Positions 33,401 through 41,947 are shown, counted from the first letter of the stretch. The stretch: 64,000 nucleotides of DNA from PALSA-612 sp963776735 (GCA_963776735.1 CAVZNV010000015.1:296890-360889); one strand, 5' to 3'. Made by a program: numbers and translations. Notes: a model not told the origin generated them from the sequence alone.

Positions 33401-36400
33401 GTGACGAACCCGCCCTGCGCGGTCGCCGTCGCCGTGCCGAGCGTCGAGTCCTCGAGCCCGGTCGAGGCGCCGTAGCTCGAGATCGAGCCATTCCAGAGCG
33501 TGTCGTTGTTCAGGACGCCGATGCCGGAGCCGATGTTGATCGGCACGCCGCCTGTGGCCGAGTAGTCGGTCGACGGCCCGTCGTTCACGGCGTCAGGCGG
33601 CGGCAGCACGGTGTGGAACGAGAACGTGTAGTCCGAGACCATGTTCGTGTTCGACGCGTCCTTGATCCCGGAGGCGTGGACCGTGACCGTGCAGGTCGTG
33701 TCCGCCGGCAGGTTCGACGTCGGCGTCAGCGTGTACGAGTTCGACGGCGAGGAGCTGGTGTTGAACGCGATCGGCGTGCCGACCGGGCACTCGAGCGAGA
33801 AGGCGCTCGTGGCCGTGACCGACTTGCTGAAGTTGACCGTGACCGTCGAGGCCAGCGGTACCATCGTCGCGCTGTTCGTCGGGCTCGTGGTCGTCACCGT
33901 CGGCGGCGTGTCGACCGTGAACGAGAACACGTAGTCGGCGGCCATCGTCGTCGACGACGCGTCCGTGATCTGCGTGTGATCAACCGTGACCGTGCAGATC
34001 GTCGAGGCCGGGAGCGGCGTGTCCGGCGTCAGCCTGTAGCTCGAGGGGGTCAAGATCGTCTGCGTGAATGACACGGGCGTGCCGGTCGGGCACTCGAGCC
34101 TGTAGGCGGTGAGGGTGGCGGTCACGGACTTCGAGAAGTTGACCGTGATCGTGGAGTCCGCGTTCACGTCGACCGCGCCGTTGGTCGGGCTCGTCGTGGT
34201 CACCGTCGGCGGCGTGTCGGTCGTGAACGAGAACGAGTAGTCGGACGCCATCGGCGAGCCGGCGTCGACGTCCGAGACGTTGGCCGCGACGACGGTGACG
34301 GTGCAGATCGTCCCGGCGGGCAGGTTCGAGGTCGGCGTCAGCGTGTAGGTCGACGCGGGCGAGGAGCTGAGGTTGAACGCCTCGGGTGTGCCGGTCGGGC
34401 ACTCCAGCTTGAACGAGCTGCCGGTCGCGTTGACCGGCTCGCTGAAGTTGACCGTGACTGCCGAGCTCGTGTTCACGTCGACGGCGCCGTCCGTCGGGAC
34501 GGTGCCGGTCACGGTCGGCGGCACGTCGGTGCCGAACGAGAACACGTAGTTCGAGTCCATCGGCGTCCCGTTCGAGGCGTCCGTGACCTGCGCGGCGACG
34601 ACGGTGACGGTGCAGGTCACGCCGCCCGGCAGCGGGCTGTTCGGCGTCAGCGTGTAGGTCGACGCCGGCGAGCTCGACAGCGAGTAGCTGATCGGCGTGG
34701 CAAGCGGGCACTCGACGTCGAACGAGCTCGTCGTCGCGTTCACCGAGCGGTCGAAGTCGACGGTGATGGTCGCGTTCGTGGCGACGCCGGTCGCGTTGTT
34801 CAGCGGAACGGTCGACGTCACGCTCGGCGCCGTCGCCGTGTGGAACGAGAACACGTAGTCCGAGTCCATGTTCAGCCCGAAGTCGGTGCTCGTGACCTGG
34901 TTTGCGACGACGGTCACCGTGCACTGTGTGTTCGACGGCAGGTTGCTCGACGGCGTCAGCGTGAACGACGAGGCCGGCGATGCCGAGAGGCCGTAGCTCT
35001 CGGGCGTCCCGGTCGGGCACTCGATCTTGAACGAGCTCGTCGTCGCGTTGACCTGCTTCGAGAAGTTCACGGTGATCGTCGCGTTCAGCTGCACGCCCGT
35101 GTCGTTGTCGGCCGGCGTCGTCGCCGTCACGGCCGGCGGCGAGGCGACGTCGAACGAGAACGAGTAGTCGGCTGCCATCGGCGAGCCGGAGTCGACGTCG
35201 TGCACCTTCGTGTGATCGACGTTGACCGCGCACGTCGTGCCGACCGGCAAGCTGCTGGTCGGCGTCAGCGTGTACGTGCTGGCCGGCGAGGAGCTCGTGT
35301 TGAACGAGATCGGCGTCCCGGTCGGGCACTCGAGCGAGAACGCGCCGGCGGTGACCATGACCGGCTCGCTGAAGTTGATCGTCACCGTCGAGCTCGGGCC
35401 GACCGTGCCGGCGTTCGGCGGCACAGTGCTCGTTACGGTCGCGACCACGTCGACGGTGAACGAGAACGAGTAGTCGGACGGCATCGGCGAGCCCTCGTCG
35501 ACATCCGAGACGTGGTTCGCGTGCACGGTCACCGAGCAGATCGTCCCGCTCGGCAGGTTCGCGTTCGGCGTGAGCGTGAACGTCGACGCCGGCGACGAGC
35601 TGAGCGAGTAGGCGATCGGCGTGCCGGTCGGGCACTCGAGGCTGAAGGAGCTGGTCGACGCGTTGACCGGCTCGGAGAAGTTGACCGTGACCGTCGAGGT
35701 CGTCGCCACGTTCGTCGCGCCGTTCGTCGGGCTCGTCGTCGTGACGGTCGGCGGCACGTCCGTACCGAACGAGAAGACGTAGTCCGCGTCCATCGGCGTG
35801 CCGTTCGAGGCGTCGGTGACGTTGGCGGCGACCACGGTGACGGTGCAGGTGACACCGCCCGGCAGCGGGCTGTTCGGCGTCAGCGTGAAGCTCGTCGACG
35901 GCGAGCTCGAGAGCGAGTAGCTGATCGGCGTCCCGGTCGGGCACTCGACCTTGAACGAGCTGGTGGTCGCGTTCGCGCTGCGGTTGAAGTTGACGGTAAT
36001 CGTCGTGTTCGTCGGGACGTTCGTGGCGTTATTCGCCGGGTTGGTCGACGTGACCGCCGGCGCGGGCGCCGTCGCGAAGCTGAAGACGTAGTCGGCCGGC
36101 ATGTTGATGCCGTAGTCGACGCTCGTGACCTGGTTGGCGACGACGGTGACCGTGCAGGTCGTCCCCGACGGGAGGTGCGCGGTCGGCGTCAGCGTGAAGA
36201 CCGAGGCCGGCGAGGACGAGAGGCTGTAGGCCTTCGGCGTCCCGGTCGGGCACTCGAGCTTGAACGAGCTCGTGGACGCGTTCACCGGCTTGTTGAAGTT
36301 GACGGTGATTTGCGTCGACGGCGAGACGTCCGTGGCGCCGTCAGTCGGGCTCGTCGTCGTCACAGCCGGCGGCGAGCCGGTCGAGAACGAGAACATGTAG

Positions 36401-38028
36401 TTCGCCGCCATCGGCGAGCCGGAGTCGACGTCGTGCACCTGGTTGGCGACGACGGTGACCGTGCACGTCACGCCGAACGGCAGCGCCGACGTCGGGTGGA
36501 GCACGTACGAGCTGGCCGGCGACGCCGGCGTGACGGTGAACGCCTCGGGCGTGCCGGTCGGGCACTCGAGCGTGAACGACGAGCCGTTCGTGTTCACCGA
36601 CTCGCTGAAGTTGATCGTGACGGTCGTGCTCGGCGAGGCGGTCGAGCTGTTCGTCGGCACCGTGCTCGTGACGGTCGCGACCACGTCGACCGAGAACGAG
36701 AAGACGTAGTCGGCCTGCAACGGCGTGTTCGCGTCCGTGTCGTGCACCTGCGCCGCCACGACCGTGACCGTGCACGTCGAGCCGCTCGGCAGGTTCGCAT
36801 TCGGCGTCAGCGTGAAGCTCGACGCCGGCGATGAGCTGAGGCTGTAGGCGATCGGCGTGCCGGTCGGGCACTCGAGCTTGAACGAGCTCGTCGTCGCCGC
36901 GACCTGCTCGGAGAAGTTGACCGTCACGGTCGCCGTCGTGGCCACGCCGGTCGCGCCGTTCGTCGGGCTGGTGCCGGTGACGGTCGGCGGCGAGTCGATC
37001 GTGAACGAGAAGACGTAGTTCGCCAGCATCGGCGTCCCGCTCGACGCGTCGGTCACCTGCGAGGCAACCACGGTCACCGTGCAGACCGTGCTCACCGGCA
37101 TCGGGCTCGTCGGCGTCAGCGTCACGCTCGTCGCCGGCGTCGCCGACTGGCTGAACGTCTTCGGCGTGCCGGTCGGGCACTCGAGCTTGAACGCCGTGCC
37201 GGTCGCGTTCACCGACTGGCTGAAGTTGACGGTGATCGTCGCCTGTGTCGCCACGCCGGTCGCGCCGTTCGCAGGCGTCGTCGACGTCACCATCGGCGCC
37301 GCCACCGTCTTGAACGAGAACGAGTAGTCGTTGACCATGTGCAGGTCGCCGTCCGCGTCGACGATGTTGGCCGCGACGACGGTGACCTTGCAGGTCGTGT
37401 TCACCGGCAGCGCGCTCGACGGGGTGAGCGTGAACGTCGTCGCCGGCGAGGCGCTCAGCGTGAAGCTCTTCGTCGAGCCGGCCGGGCACTGGAGCATGAA
37501 CGAGCTCGTCGTCGCCTGGACCGACTGGTCGAACGTGACCGAGATCGTCGAGCTCAAGGGGACGTTCTGCGTGCCGTCAGGCGGCGACGTGGCGGTCACG
37601 GAGGGTGGCACGTCGGGTCCGATCGCCATCTGGTTCTCGCCCGACGTACAGGGCAGGCCCGGGTTCACCCCTCGCAGCTTTCCGGTCGCCTTGTTCGCGC
37701 AGTAGAAGGTCGGCGGGCCGCCCGGCACCTTCGTCTTCACCGACTGGGCCGGGCACGGGCCGGACTGGCTGCCGAGCGTGACCGTGCTCGAAGAGACGCA
37801 CAGGTACTGCGGGCCGGGATAGACCGCGACTTTCTTCTCCTGCTGGGTGCACGACGACAGGCTCTTGACGTAGCGCATCTGCCCGCTCGGGAGCGGGGAG
37901 CACATGTACTCGATCTGCGTCGGCTCGGACGCGGCGCGGCTCGACGTCCCGAAGACGCCAACCAGGACCGCGCCACAGCCCACGAGTACCAGGGCCGCGG
38001 CGAGGAGTCTTGCCCGATTGAAAGACAT
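30466..38028 (-). CDS. Giant exported protein: 13 Ig-like repeats plus beta-helix (2520 aa)
   Basis: The N-terminus has a basic-hydrophobic export signal (residues 1-34), with L-V-G-C18 as a possible lipobox. A cysteine-containing head covers residues 35-140. Thirteen Big_5/SbsA-type Ig-like domains of about 103 residues follow (about 141-1480), each opening with a V-T-x-T-x-P-x-x-G/N pattern and carrying paired cysteines (L-E-C-P-T-G-T-P and T-C/I-C-T-V-T-V-V). A cadherin-like domain (AVNDG ... FHYDP, ~1480-1600) and a Ser/Thr/Asn/Gly-rich right-handed beta-helix region (~1620-2500) complete it. It is probably a surface adhesin or secreted stalk. No sortase motif or C-terminal membrane anchor is visible. 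Confidence 0.88.
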   Translation of the reverse strand: MSFNRARLLAAALVLVGCGAVLVGVFGTSSRAASEPTQIEYMCSPLPSGQMRYVKSLSSCTQQEKKVAVYPGPQYLCVSSSTVTLGSQSGPCPAQSVKTKVPGGPPTFYCANKATGKLRGVNPGLPCTSGENQMAIGPDVPPSVTATSPPDGTQNVPLSSTISVTFDQSVQATTSSFMLQCPAGSTKSFTLSASPATTFTLTPSSALPVNTTCKVTVVAANIVDADGDLHMVNDYSFSFKTVAAPMVTSTTPANGATGVATQATITVNFSQSVNATGTAFKLECPTGTPKTFSQSATPATSVTLTPTSPMPVSTVCTVTVVASQVTDASSGTPMLANYVFSFTIDSPPTVTGTSPTNGATGVATTATVTVNFSEQVAATTSSFKLECPTGTPIAYSLSSSPASSFTLTPNANLPSGSTCTVTVVAAQVHDTDANTPLQADYVFSFSVDVVATVTSTVPTNSSTASPSTTVTINFSESVNTNGSSFTLECPTGTPEAFTVTPASPASSYVLHPTSALPFGVTCTVTVVANQVHDVDSGSPMAANYMFSFSTGSPPAVTTTSPTDGATDVSPSTQITVNFNKPVNASTSSFKLECPTGTPKAYSLSSSPASVFTLTPTAHLPSGTTCTVTVVANQVTSVDYGINMPADYVFSFATAPAPAVTSTNPANNATNVPTNTTITVNFNRSANATTSSFKVECPTGTPISYSLSSSPSTSFTLTPNSPLPGGVTCTVTVVAANVTDASNGTPMDADYVFSFGTDVPPTVTTTSPTNGATNVATTSTVTVNFSEPVNASTSSFSLECPTGTPIAYSLSSSPASTFTLTPNANLPSGTICSVTVHANHVSDVDEGSPMPSDYSFSFTVDVVATVTSTVPPNAGTVGPSSTVTINFSEPVMVTAGAFSLECPTGTPISFNTSSSPASTYTLTPTSSLPVGTTCAVNVDHTKVHDVDSGSPMAADYSFSFDVASPPAVTATTPADNDTGVQLNATITVNFSKQVNATTSSFKIECPTGTPESYGLSASPASSFTLTPSSNLPSNTQCTVTVVANQVTSTDFGLNMDSDYVFSFHTATAPSVTSTVPLNNATGVATNATITVDFDRSVNATTSSFDVECPLATPISYSLSSSPASTYTLTPNSPLPGGVTCTVTVVAAQVTDASNGTPMDSNYVFSFGTDVPPTVTGTVPTDGAVDVNTSSAVTVNFSEPVNATGSSFKLECPTGTPEAFNLSSSPASTYTLTPTSNLPAGTICTVTVVAANVSDVDAGSPMASDYSFSFTTDTPPTVTTTSPTNGAVDVNADSTITVNFSKSVTATLTAYRLECPTGTPVSFTQTILTPSSYRLTPDTPLPASTICTVTVDHTQITDASSTTMAADYVFSFTVDTPPTVTTTSPTNSATMVPLASTVTVNFSKSVTATSAFSLECPVGTPIAFNTSSSPSNSYTLTPTSNLPADTTCTVTVHASGIKDASNTNMVSDYTFSFHTVLPPPDAVNDGPSTDYSATGGVPINIGSGIGVLNNDTLWNGSISSYGASTGLEDSTLGTATATAQGGFVTLNSDGSFHYDPPAVPPAGGTDTFKYTLTNTTGSDTATVTLNVTNQIIFVNGSSAVSPKTGSLDHPYTALSDVPSSRNTGGVLFFYSGTYTRSDANGVTLKNSEYLIGQGVALASNLPFTLAPDSVSLPGANTNPTISTSFSGGDALVLASGNHVKGVTLGGSSGNTLSGPSFGTLTISNTTIDNTSTGGAMFLGNGAIGAGSSLDSVSASTGANGTGVTLDSVTGTLPFNAGTIAASATHAAFSVSGGSVSVTDSGSLSQSGTGALLNVDSGHTGTLTFQTGSLSATGGTGLVFNNADGTYTLVNGSTLNGGSAAVSITNGSSGTMNLNSSPVTNPTTGTAFNVNASNATVSDSGAISKTSSGQLVDIESNTGGSVGLSGNLSATSSAAGIKLASNTGGTYTFSGGTKTLSTSANDAVAATSNTGATIHFSGGGLASTTTSGHGFEATGGGTIDVTGSSNTISTTTGTALNVEHTTISASGLNFLSITANGGSHGIVLDTTGASGGLTVTGSGVTAGSGGSITGITGSDLASANCAAVATSGGPVGVGIFMNSTKSPSFTDMTFPGTFGNFGILGYGVTGFTLDHSTLAGTYGNNNLTYDSAVSFCNLTGSASVTNDSIANGAYYNLSVANDGGSLNRLNITNDTIGLTQNTGSANFSTYVDACATDPCGSATTLNTTVEDTTFQGANTVPVVFQGEQSSTMDIVFGQPGHGNTVHNTQPSVVPGSEDFDINTDGTATFDVNSNHFDVPSAAPNTNMGGVIINAAESHANMSGYFRNNTIGNSGVANSGSTGQAAALDIESNDGGDLTIDVDSNQIYQFNGPLGAAGVWVIPHGALTAGAEPTVFNFTFTNNTVAQQGTANASPNQIQGFQLDNETSTADGPNGEAFTTCLKFQSNTINGAGNGGGGGDVRLRQRFDSKVDMPGYTGNADGTAPGVVSYIQGLNPTGPPTVTETGTTATGGGFFNTPGGAACALPGF
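33590..37610 (-). repeat. Tandem array of 13 Ig-like coding repeats (~310 bp each)
   Basis: Repeats share the phrases for L-E-C-P-T-G-T-P and V-N-F-S at regular spacing of about 309 bp. They have diverged enough that units are distinguishable, and some alternate in type (openings P-P-x-V-T, A-P-x-V-T and V-A-T-V-T), suggesting growth by duplication of multi-domain blocks. Such arrays can expand or contract by recombination. Confidence 0.85.
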
Positions 38029-38140
38029 CCCCCTGATGGCTGGCCGAGTCTATCCCTCTGGATCTGCGATGTCCATATCCACATTGACACGAGGAAATTG
38101 GACTCCTGCACTTCCTTGCCGCTATTCTCGAGGCCAGGCG

Positions 38141-38343
38141 ACGACGGAGAGGAGTAGCGGGATCCGCCGGAGCCGAGAGAGCCGCCGATGCTGTGAAGGT
38201 GGTCTCCGGCCCCCGTGAAGACACTCCCGAGCCGGTTCGGCAACGAGGCTGCGCTCGACGCAGCGAAGAGCGGTGGCACCGCGGGGAACGCCTCCTCGCC
38301 CGCTCCGTCCCAGGCGGAGACGTGATGCGATGAGGAGGCTGAC
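38141..38343 (+). promoter_or_regulatory. T-box leader, Asp specifier, probably translational
   Basis: The leader upstream of aspS has the T-box core GGTGGCACCGCGG (38272-38284). Stem I shows an AGTA on the 5' side (38153-38156) opposite GTGAA (38215-38219), the S-turn pair of specifier loops, directly followed by GAC (38220-38222), an Asp codon. In the core, TGGC would pair with a tRNA 3' end GCCA, and tRNA-Asp has G73. GCCTCCTC (38290-38297) is exactly complementary to GAGGAGGC (38332-38339), the Shine-Dalgarno of aspS. Uncharged tRNA-Asp would thus free the ribosome-binding site. The 38029-38140 stretch shows no gene and presumably holds the promoters of both divergent genes. Confidence 0.85.
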
Positions 38344-39567
38344 ATGGAACGGACGCTCACGGGCGAGCTCTGCTTGCGCATCGGCGAGCGCGTGCACCTC
38401 GCCGGCTGGCTCCACCGCCAGCGCCGGCTGGCGCGGCTGACATTTGTCGTGCTCCGCGACCGCGCGGGGCTGGCGCAGATCGTCGTCGAGGAGCCGGCTG
38501 CGATCGAGATGGTCGCGGCGCTGCTTCCGGAGACCGTGCTCGAGGTGGAGGCGACCGTCGCGGCGAGCGACCAGGCGCCGGGGGGCGTCGAGCTGCGCGA
38601 CCCGACGTTCACGGTGCTGGCCGAGCCGGCCGAGGCGCCGCCGATCGAGCTCCGCCGGCCCGAGCTGAAGGAGTCCTTGCCGACGCAGCTCGACTACGCG
38701 CCGGTGGCCCTGCGCCACCCGCGGCGGCGAGAGGCGTTCCAGATCGCGGCCGCGTCGGTGCGCGGATTTCGCTCCGCGCTCGACGCGCTCGGCTTCGTCG
38801 AGATCCAGACGCCGAAGCTCGTAGCCTCGGCGACCGAGGGTGGCTCGAACGTGTTCCGCGTCGACTACTTCGGCCGCGACGCCTATCTCGCGCAGAGCCC
38901 GCAGTTCTTCAAGCAGACGATGGTCGGCGTGTTCGAGCGCGTGTACGAGGTCGGGCCGGTCTTTCGCGCCGAGCCGCACGAGACGTCACGGCACCTCGCC
39001 GAGTACGTCTCCCTCGACGCCGAGCTCGGCTTCATTCGCGACCACTTCGACGTGATGGGCGTGCTACGGGAAGCGATCGCCGGGATGTGCGACGCGGTGC
39101 GCGCGGCCGAGTTCGACGCACCGGAGGTGCCGGCCGAGATCCCGTGGGTGCACTTCGCGGACACCGGCGTCGACGACGTCGACCTGTCGCCCGCCGACGA
39201 GCGGCGGCTCTGCGAGGAACGCGGGGTCGAGTTCCTGTTCGTCACCGGCTATCCGATGGCGAAGCGGCCGTTCTACACGCACCCCGAGCCCGGCCGGCCC
39301 GAGTTTTCGAACTCGTTCGACCTCCTGTTCCGCGGGCTCGAGATCGTGACCGGCGGCCAGCGGCTGCATCGCTACGAGGACTACGTGGCCGCGCTCGACG
39401 GCGATGTCGCGCCGTACGACGGCTACCTCCAGGCGTTCAGGTACGGCATGCCACCGCACGGCGGCTTCGCGCTCGGCCTCGAACGCTGGGTCGCCCGGCT
39501 CACGGGCGCGCAGAACATCCGCGAGACGACGCTGTTCCCGCGCGACCGCGGGCGGCTCGCACCCTGA
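38344..39567 (+). CDS. aspS: Aspartyl-tRNA synthetase, archaeal-type (possibly non-discriminating)
   Basis: A 407-residue class IIb synthetase: N-terminal OB-fold anticodon domain (VHLAGWLHRQRRLARLTFVVLRD region), motif 2 FRAEPHETSRHLAEY, and motif 3 GGFALGLERWVARL. It lacks the large GAD insertion of bacterial AspRS (about 590 residues), so it belongs to the short archaeal/AsnRS-like type. Such enzymes can charge both tRNA-Asp and tRNA-Asn, with GatCAB correcting the latter. The upstream leader carries an Asp codon as specifier, supporting Asp rather than Asn. Confidence 0.9.
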   Translation: MERTLTGELCLRIGERVHLAGWLHRQRRLARLTFVVLRDRAGLAQIVVEEPAAIEMVAALLPETVLEVEATVAASDQAPGGVELRDPTFTVLAEPAEAPPIELRRPELKESLPTQLDYAPVALRHPRRREAFQIAAASVRGFRSALDALGFVEIQTPKLVASATEGGSNVFRVDYFGRDAYLAQSPQFFKQTMVGVFERVYEVGPVFRAEPHETSRHLAEYVSLDAELGFIRDHFDVMGVLREAIAGMCDAVRAAEFDAPEVPAEIPWVHFADTGVDDVDLSPADERRLCEERGVEFLFVTGYPMAKRPFYTHPEPGRPEFSNSFDLLFRGLEIVTGGQRLHRYEDYVAALDGDVAPYDGYLQAFRYGMPPHGGFALGLERWVARLTGAQNIRETTLFPRDRGRLAP

Positions 39568-39580
39568 CCGTCTCCGACAG

Positions 39581-39616
39581 GTCCTGGTGACTGTCCCATG
39601 GGACAGTCACCAGGAC
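39581..39616. repeat. 36-base perfect palindrome between convergent genes
   Basis: The sequence from 39581 to 39616 is its own reverse complement with no loop and no mismatch (half-site GTCCTGGTGACTGTCCCA). It occupies most of the 70-base gap between aspS and the convergent M24 peptidase gene. It could terminate both transcripts or be a REP-like element. Confidence 0.85.
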
Positions 39617-39637
39617 ACGGCTCGGAGGGACAGCCGG

Positions 39638-40798
39638 CTAGATCGTGACGATGCCGTCCGGGAACGGGCTCAGCTTCTCGGCGCCGTTCTTCGTGACGAG
39701 GAAGTTGTCCTCGAGGCGGAGGCCGCCGCCCTCGGGCCAGTAGATCCCCGGCTCGATCGCGAGCACCATGCCCTTGCGCATGACCCCGCCGCCGGCCTGG
39801 TGAGCGTACGGCGGCTCGTGCGCGCGGGCGCCGACGCCGTGGCAGATCGGGTGCGACGGCTGGCCCGGGTAGCCCGCCGCGGCGATGCGCTCGCGGACGA
39901 GCCGGTCGAGCCCCGCCAGCTCGGCGCCGTCGCGCAGGTAGGCGACCGCTTCGTCGTAGATCGCTTGCAGCGTCGCCAGCAGCTCGGCGTAGCGCGGCTC
40001 GAGCTCGCCGGGACAGAGGTTCTTCGTATGGTCGGCCCAGTAGCCGTCGCAACACACCCAGATCTCGAACAGCGTCGGCTCACCCTCGACCACAGGTCGA
40101 GACCCCGTCGCAGTGAACGTCCTGATCCCCGGCCCCGACCAGACGAGCGAGAAGCCGCGCGCCAGCTCGACCTTGCCGCGATACCCCGTGCCGACGGCGT
40201 GGACATAGCCCTCCCAGATAGCGCCGGCCTCGCTCTCCTTCATCCCCGGCCGCAACCGGCCCTGCACGTGCTCCATCGCCTCGGCCGCGAGCTCGTTGGC
40301 AAGCCGCAGCCGCTCGATCTCCTGCGCCGTCTTGATCGCGCGCGCCTCGACGAGCACCGGCGTCGCGTCCTCGGCCTCGCCGAACGCGTGGAAGAAGTCG
40401 TGCGTGTACGTCGTCGGCTCGCCGACCATCCGGTCGGACGCCTGCGTGCCGAGCGACAGCTCGAGCCCGATCCGCTCGTAGCCGCCCTCGCGCACGAGTG
40501 CCTGCGCCGCCTCCACGGCACGCGCCGTCGGCGGCCGCGGATCGCCCGGGTCGTACCCGTTGAAGGCCCAGACCTTGCCGGCCCACGACCGCTCGGCCTC
40601 CTCGACCTGCGGCTCGAGCACGACGAGCGCGGGCTCGCCCTCGCGCGGAAAGACGGCGATGTCGTAGCCCTTCATGCACCAGTAGTCCGTGAGGTAGAGG
40701 ACGTTGTCAGGCGCGCGGACGACGAGCACGTCGAGCTCCCGCTCGGCCATGAGCGCGCGAACGCGTGCGAGCTTGACGTCGTCGCGAGGCCAGGTCAC
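39638..40798 (-). CDS. M24 family metallopeptidase (Xaa-Pro aminopeptidase-like)
   Basis: A 386-residue protein with an N-terminal creatinase-type domain (LMAERELDVLVVRAPDNVLYLTDY region) and a C-terminal pita-bread domain. Metal-site segments are seen as DGYWADHTKN, GHGVGARAHE-like (CHGVGARAHEPPY), and LAIEPGIYWP near the end, followed by LEDNFLVTKNG. It cleaves N-terminal residues before proline or acts as a creatinase-like hydrolase. The GTG at 40798 overlaps the stop of the Fic gene. Confidence 0.88.
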   Translation of the reverse strand: MTWPRDDVKLARVRALMAERELDVLVVRAPDNVLYLTDYWCMKGYDIAVFPREGEPALVVLEPQVEEAERSWAGKVWAFNGYDPGDPRPPTARAVEAAQALVREGGYERIGLELSLGTQASDRMVGEPTTYTHDFFHAFGEAEDATPVLVEARAIKTAQEIERLRLANELAAEAMEHVQGRLRPGMKESEAGAIWEGYVHAVGTGYRGKVELARGFSLVWSGPGIRTFTATGSRPVVEGEPTLFEIWVCCDGYWADHTKNLCPGELEPRYAELLATLQAIYDEAVAYLRDGAELAGLDRLVRERIAAAGYPGQPSHPICHGVGARAHEPPYAHQAGGGVMRKGMVLAIEPGIYWPEGGGLRLEDNFLVTKNGAEKLSPFPDGIVTI

Positions 40799-41943
40799 TC
40801 GCCTGACTCCCCTTGAATCGCCGAGTAGATCGCATTCGCCGAGTAGACGCGGCCCCACCCCCGCCCCGTGATCTCCACCAGCACCCCCTCCTTCTCGAGC
40901 ACGCGGATTACGGATCGGGCAGTCGGATCCGTCACGCCGAGATTCTCGCGAACACGCCGAGCCGTCACGAACGGGTTCACGAACAGCGAATCGACGACGG
41001 CGAGCACGTTCGCCGAAGCTCTTGCTGCCTGAAGCCGCTCCCGGTAGTCGGCCTGCAGACCGAGCAGTCGGCCCGCGAGTTCGGCTGCCTGGCCGGCCTG
41101 GACGCACACGCCCTCGAGCACGTAACACAGCCACGCGTCCCAGTCTCCATGGGTGCTGACGCGGAGCAGGCCCTCGTAGTACGAGCCCCGGGAGCGCTCG
41201 AAATAGGCAGAGAGATAGAGGAGCGGGAGCGGCAGTAGCTCCCGCTCGGCGAGGAAGAGGCTCATGAGCAATCGCCCGACGCGACCGTTGCCGTCTCCGA
41301 ACGGATGGATCGCCTCGAACTGATAGTGGGCGACTGCCATCTGGATCAAAGGCCGGAGCGAGCGGTCGTGAAGGAAACGTTCGAAGTCGTCCAGTGAACG
41401 ATCCAGTTCGTCCGGGGGCGGCCCGACGTACGTCGCATCGCGCTCCGTCGTACCTCCGACGAAGTTCTGATACGTGCGGAAATGACCGGGTTGCTGTGCG
41501 CGGCCACGGACGCCGCGTAGAAGTCGTTCGTGAAGCTCGCGGATCAACCGCAGGCTCAACGGGAGCGTCTCGAGCCGTGCAAGTCCGTATTCGTGTGCAG
41601 CGACGTAGTTCTGCACCTCCTGGACATCGGCGGCCGAGACCAGGCTGAGTTGCTCGGCTTCGGCTGCGTACACGTCTCCCAGGGTGGTCCTGGTTCCCTC
41701 GATACGTGAGCTGAGAACCGCCTCTTGGCGGAGGTAGGGAGCGATCAGCAGATGCGGGTTCGGTAACCGGCTCCCGATTCCGTTCAAGACGCCGAGTCGA
41801 CCGGAAGCCTCGTCGAGGAGGCCGATTGCGTCGTTCGTGAGGTTCAGGCGCCGCGGAGCCGGATTCGGGACAAAGGCGGGATTGCCTGCAGGAGTGCGCA
41901 CAACCCGGCCGTTCGCGGTTTCGGTGAACTGATCCGGGTCCAT
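40795..41943 (-). CDS. Fic family protein with C-terminal winged-helix-like region
   Basis: A 382-residue Fic protein. The AMP-transfer motif is complete, HPFGDGNGRVGR at about residues 213-224, and the N-terminal helix has the self-inhibitory S-x-x-x-E-G pattern (S78 to E82-G83). The C-terminal ~70 residues (FVTARRVRENLGVTDPTARSVI, EKEGVLVEITGRGWGRVY) look like a winged helix, as in Fic proteins that bind their own promoter. I prefer the ATG at 41943; a TTG at 41967 lies inside the upstream inverted repeat. Its target protein is unknown. Confidence 0.88.
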   Translation of the reverse strand: MDPDQFTETANGRVVRTPAGNPAFVPNPAPRRLNLTNDAIGLLDEASGRLGVLNGIGSRLPNPHLLIAPYLRQEAVLSSRIEGTRTTLGDVYAAEAEQLSLVSAADVQEVQNYVAAHEYGLARLETLPLSLRLIRELHERLLRGVRGRAQQPGHFRTYQNFVGGTTERDATYVGPPPDELDRSLDDFERFLHDRSLRPLIQMAVAHYQFEAIHPFGDGNGRVGRLLMSLFLAERELLPLPLLYLSAYFERSRGSYYEGLLRVSTHGDWDAWLCYVLEGVCVQAGQAAELAGRLLGLQADYRERLQAARASANVLAVVDSLFVNPFVTARRVRENLGVTDPTARSVIRVLEKEGVLVEITGRGWGRVYSANAIYSAIQGESGE

Positions 41944-41947
41944 CGAG

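Noticed and set aside
34840..36834. Regular repeat array at about 310-bp spacing, CRISPR-like at first sight
   Set aside because: Repeats are long, coding and divergent (Ig-like domains); there are no short direct repeats with unique spacers and no cas genes.
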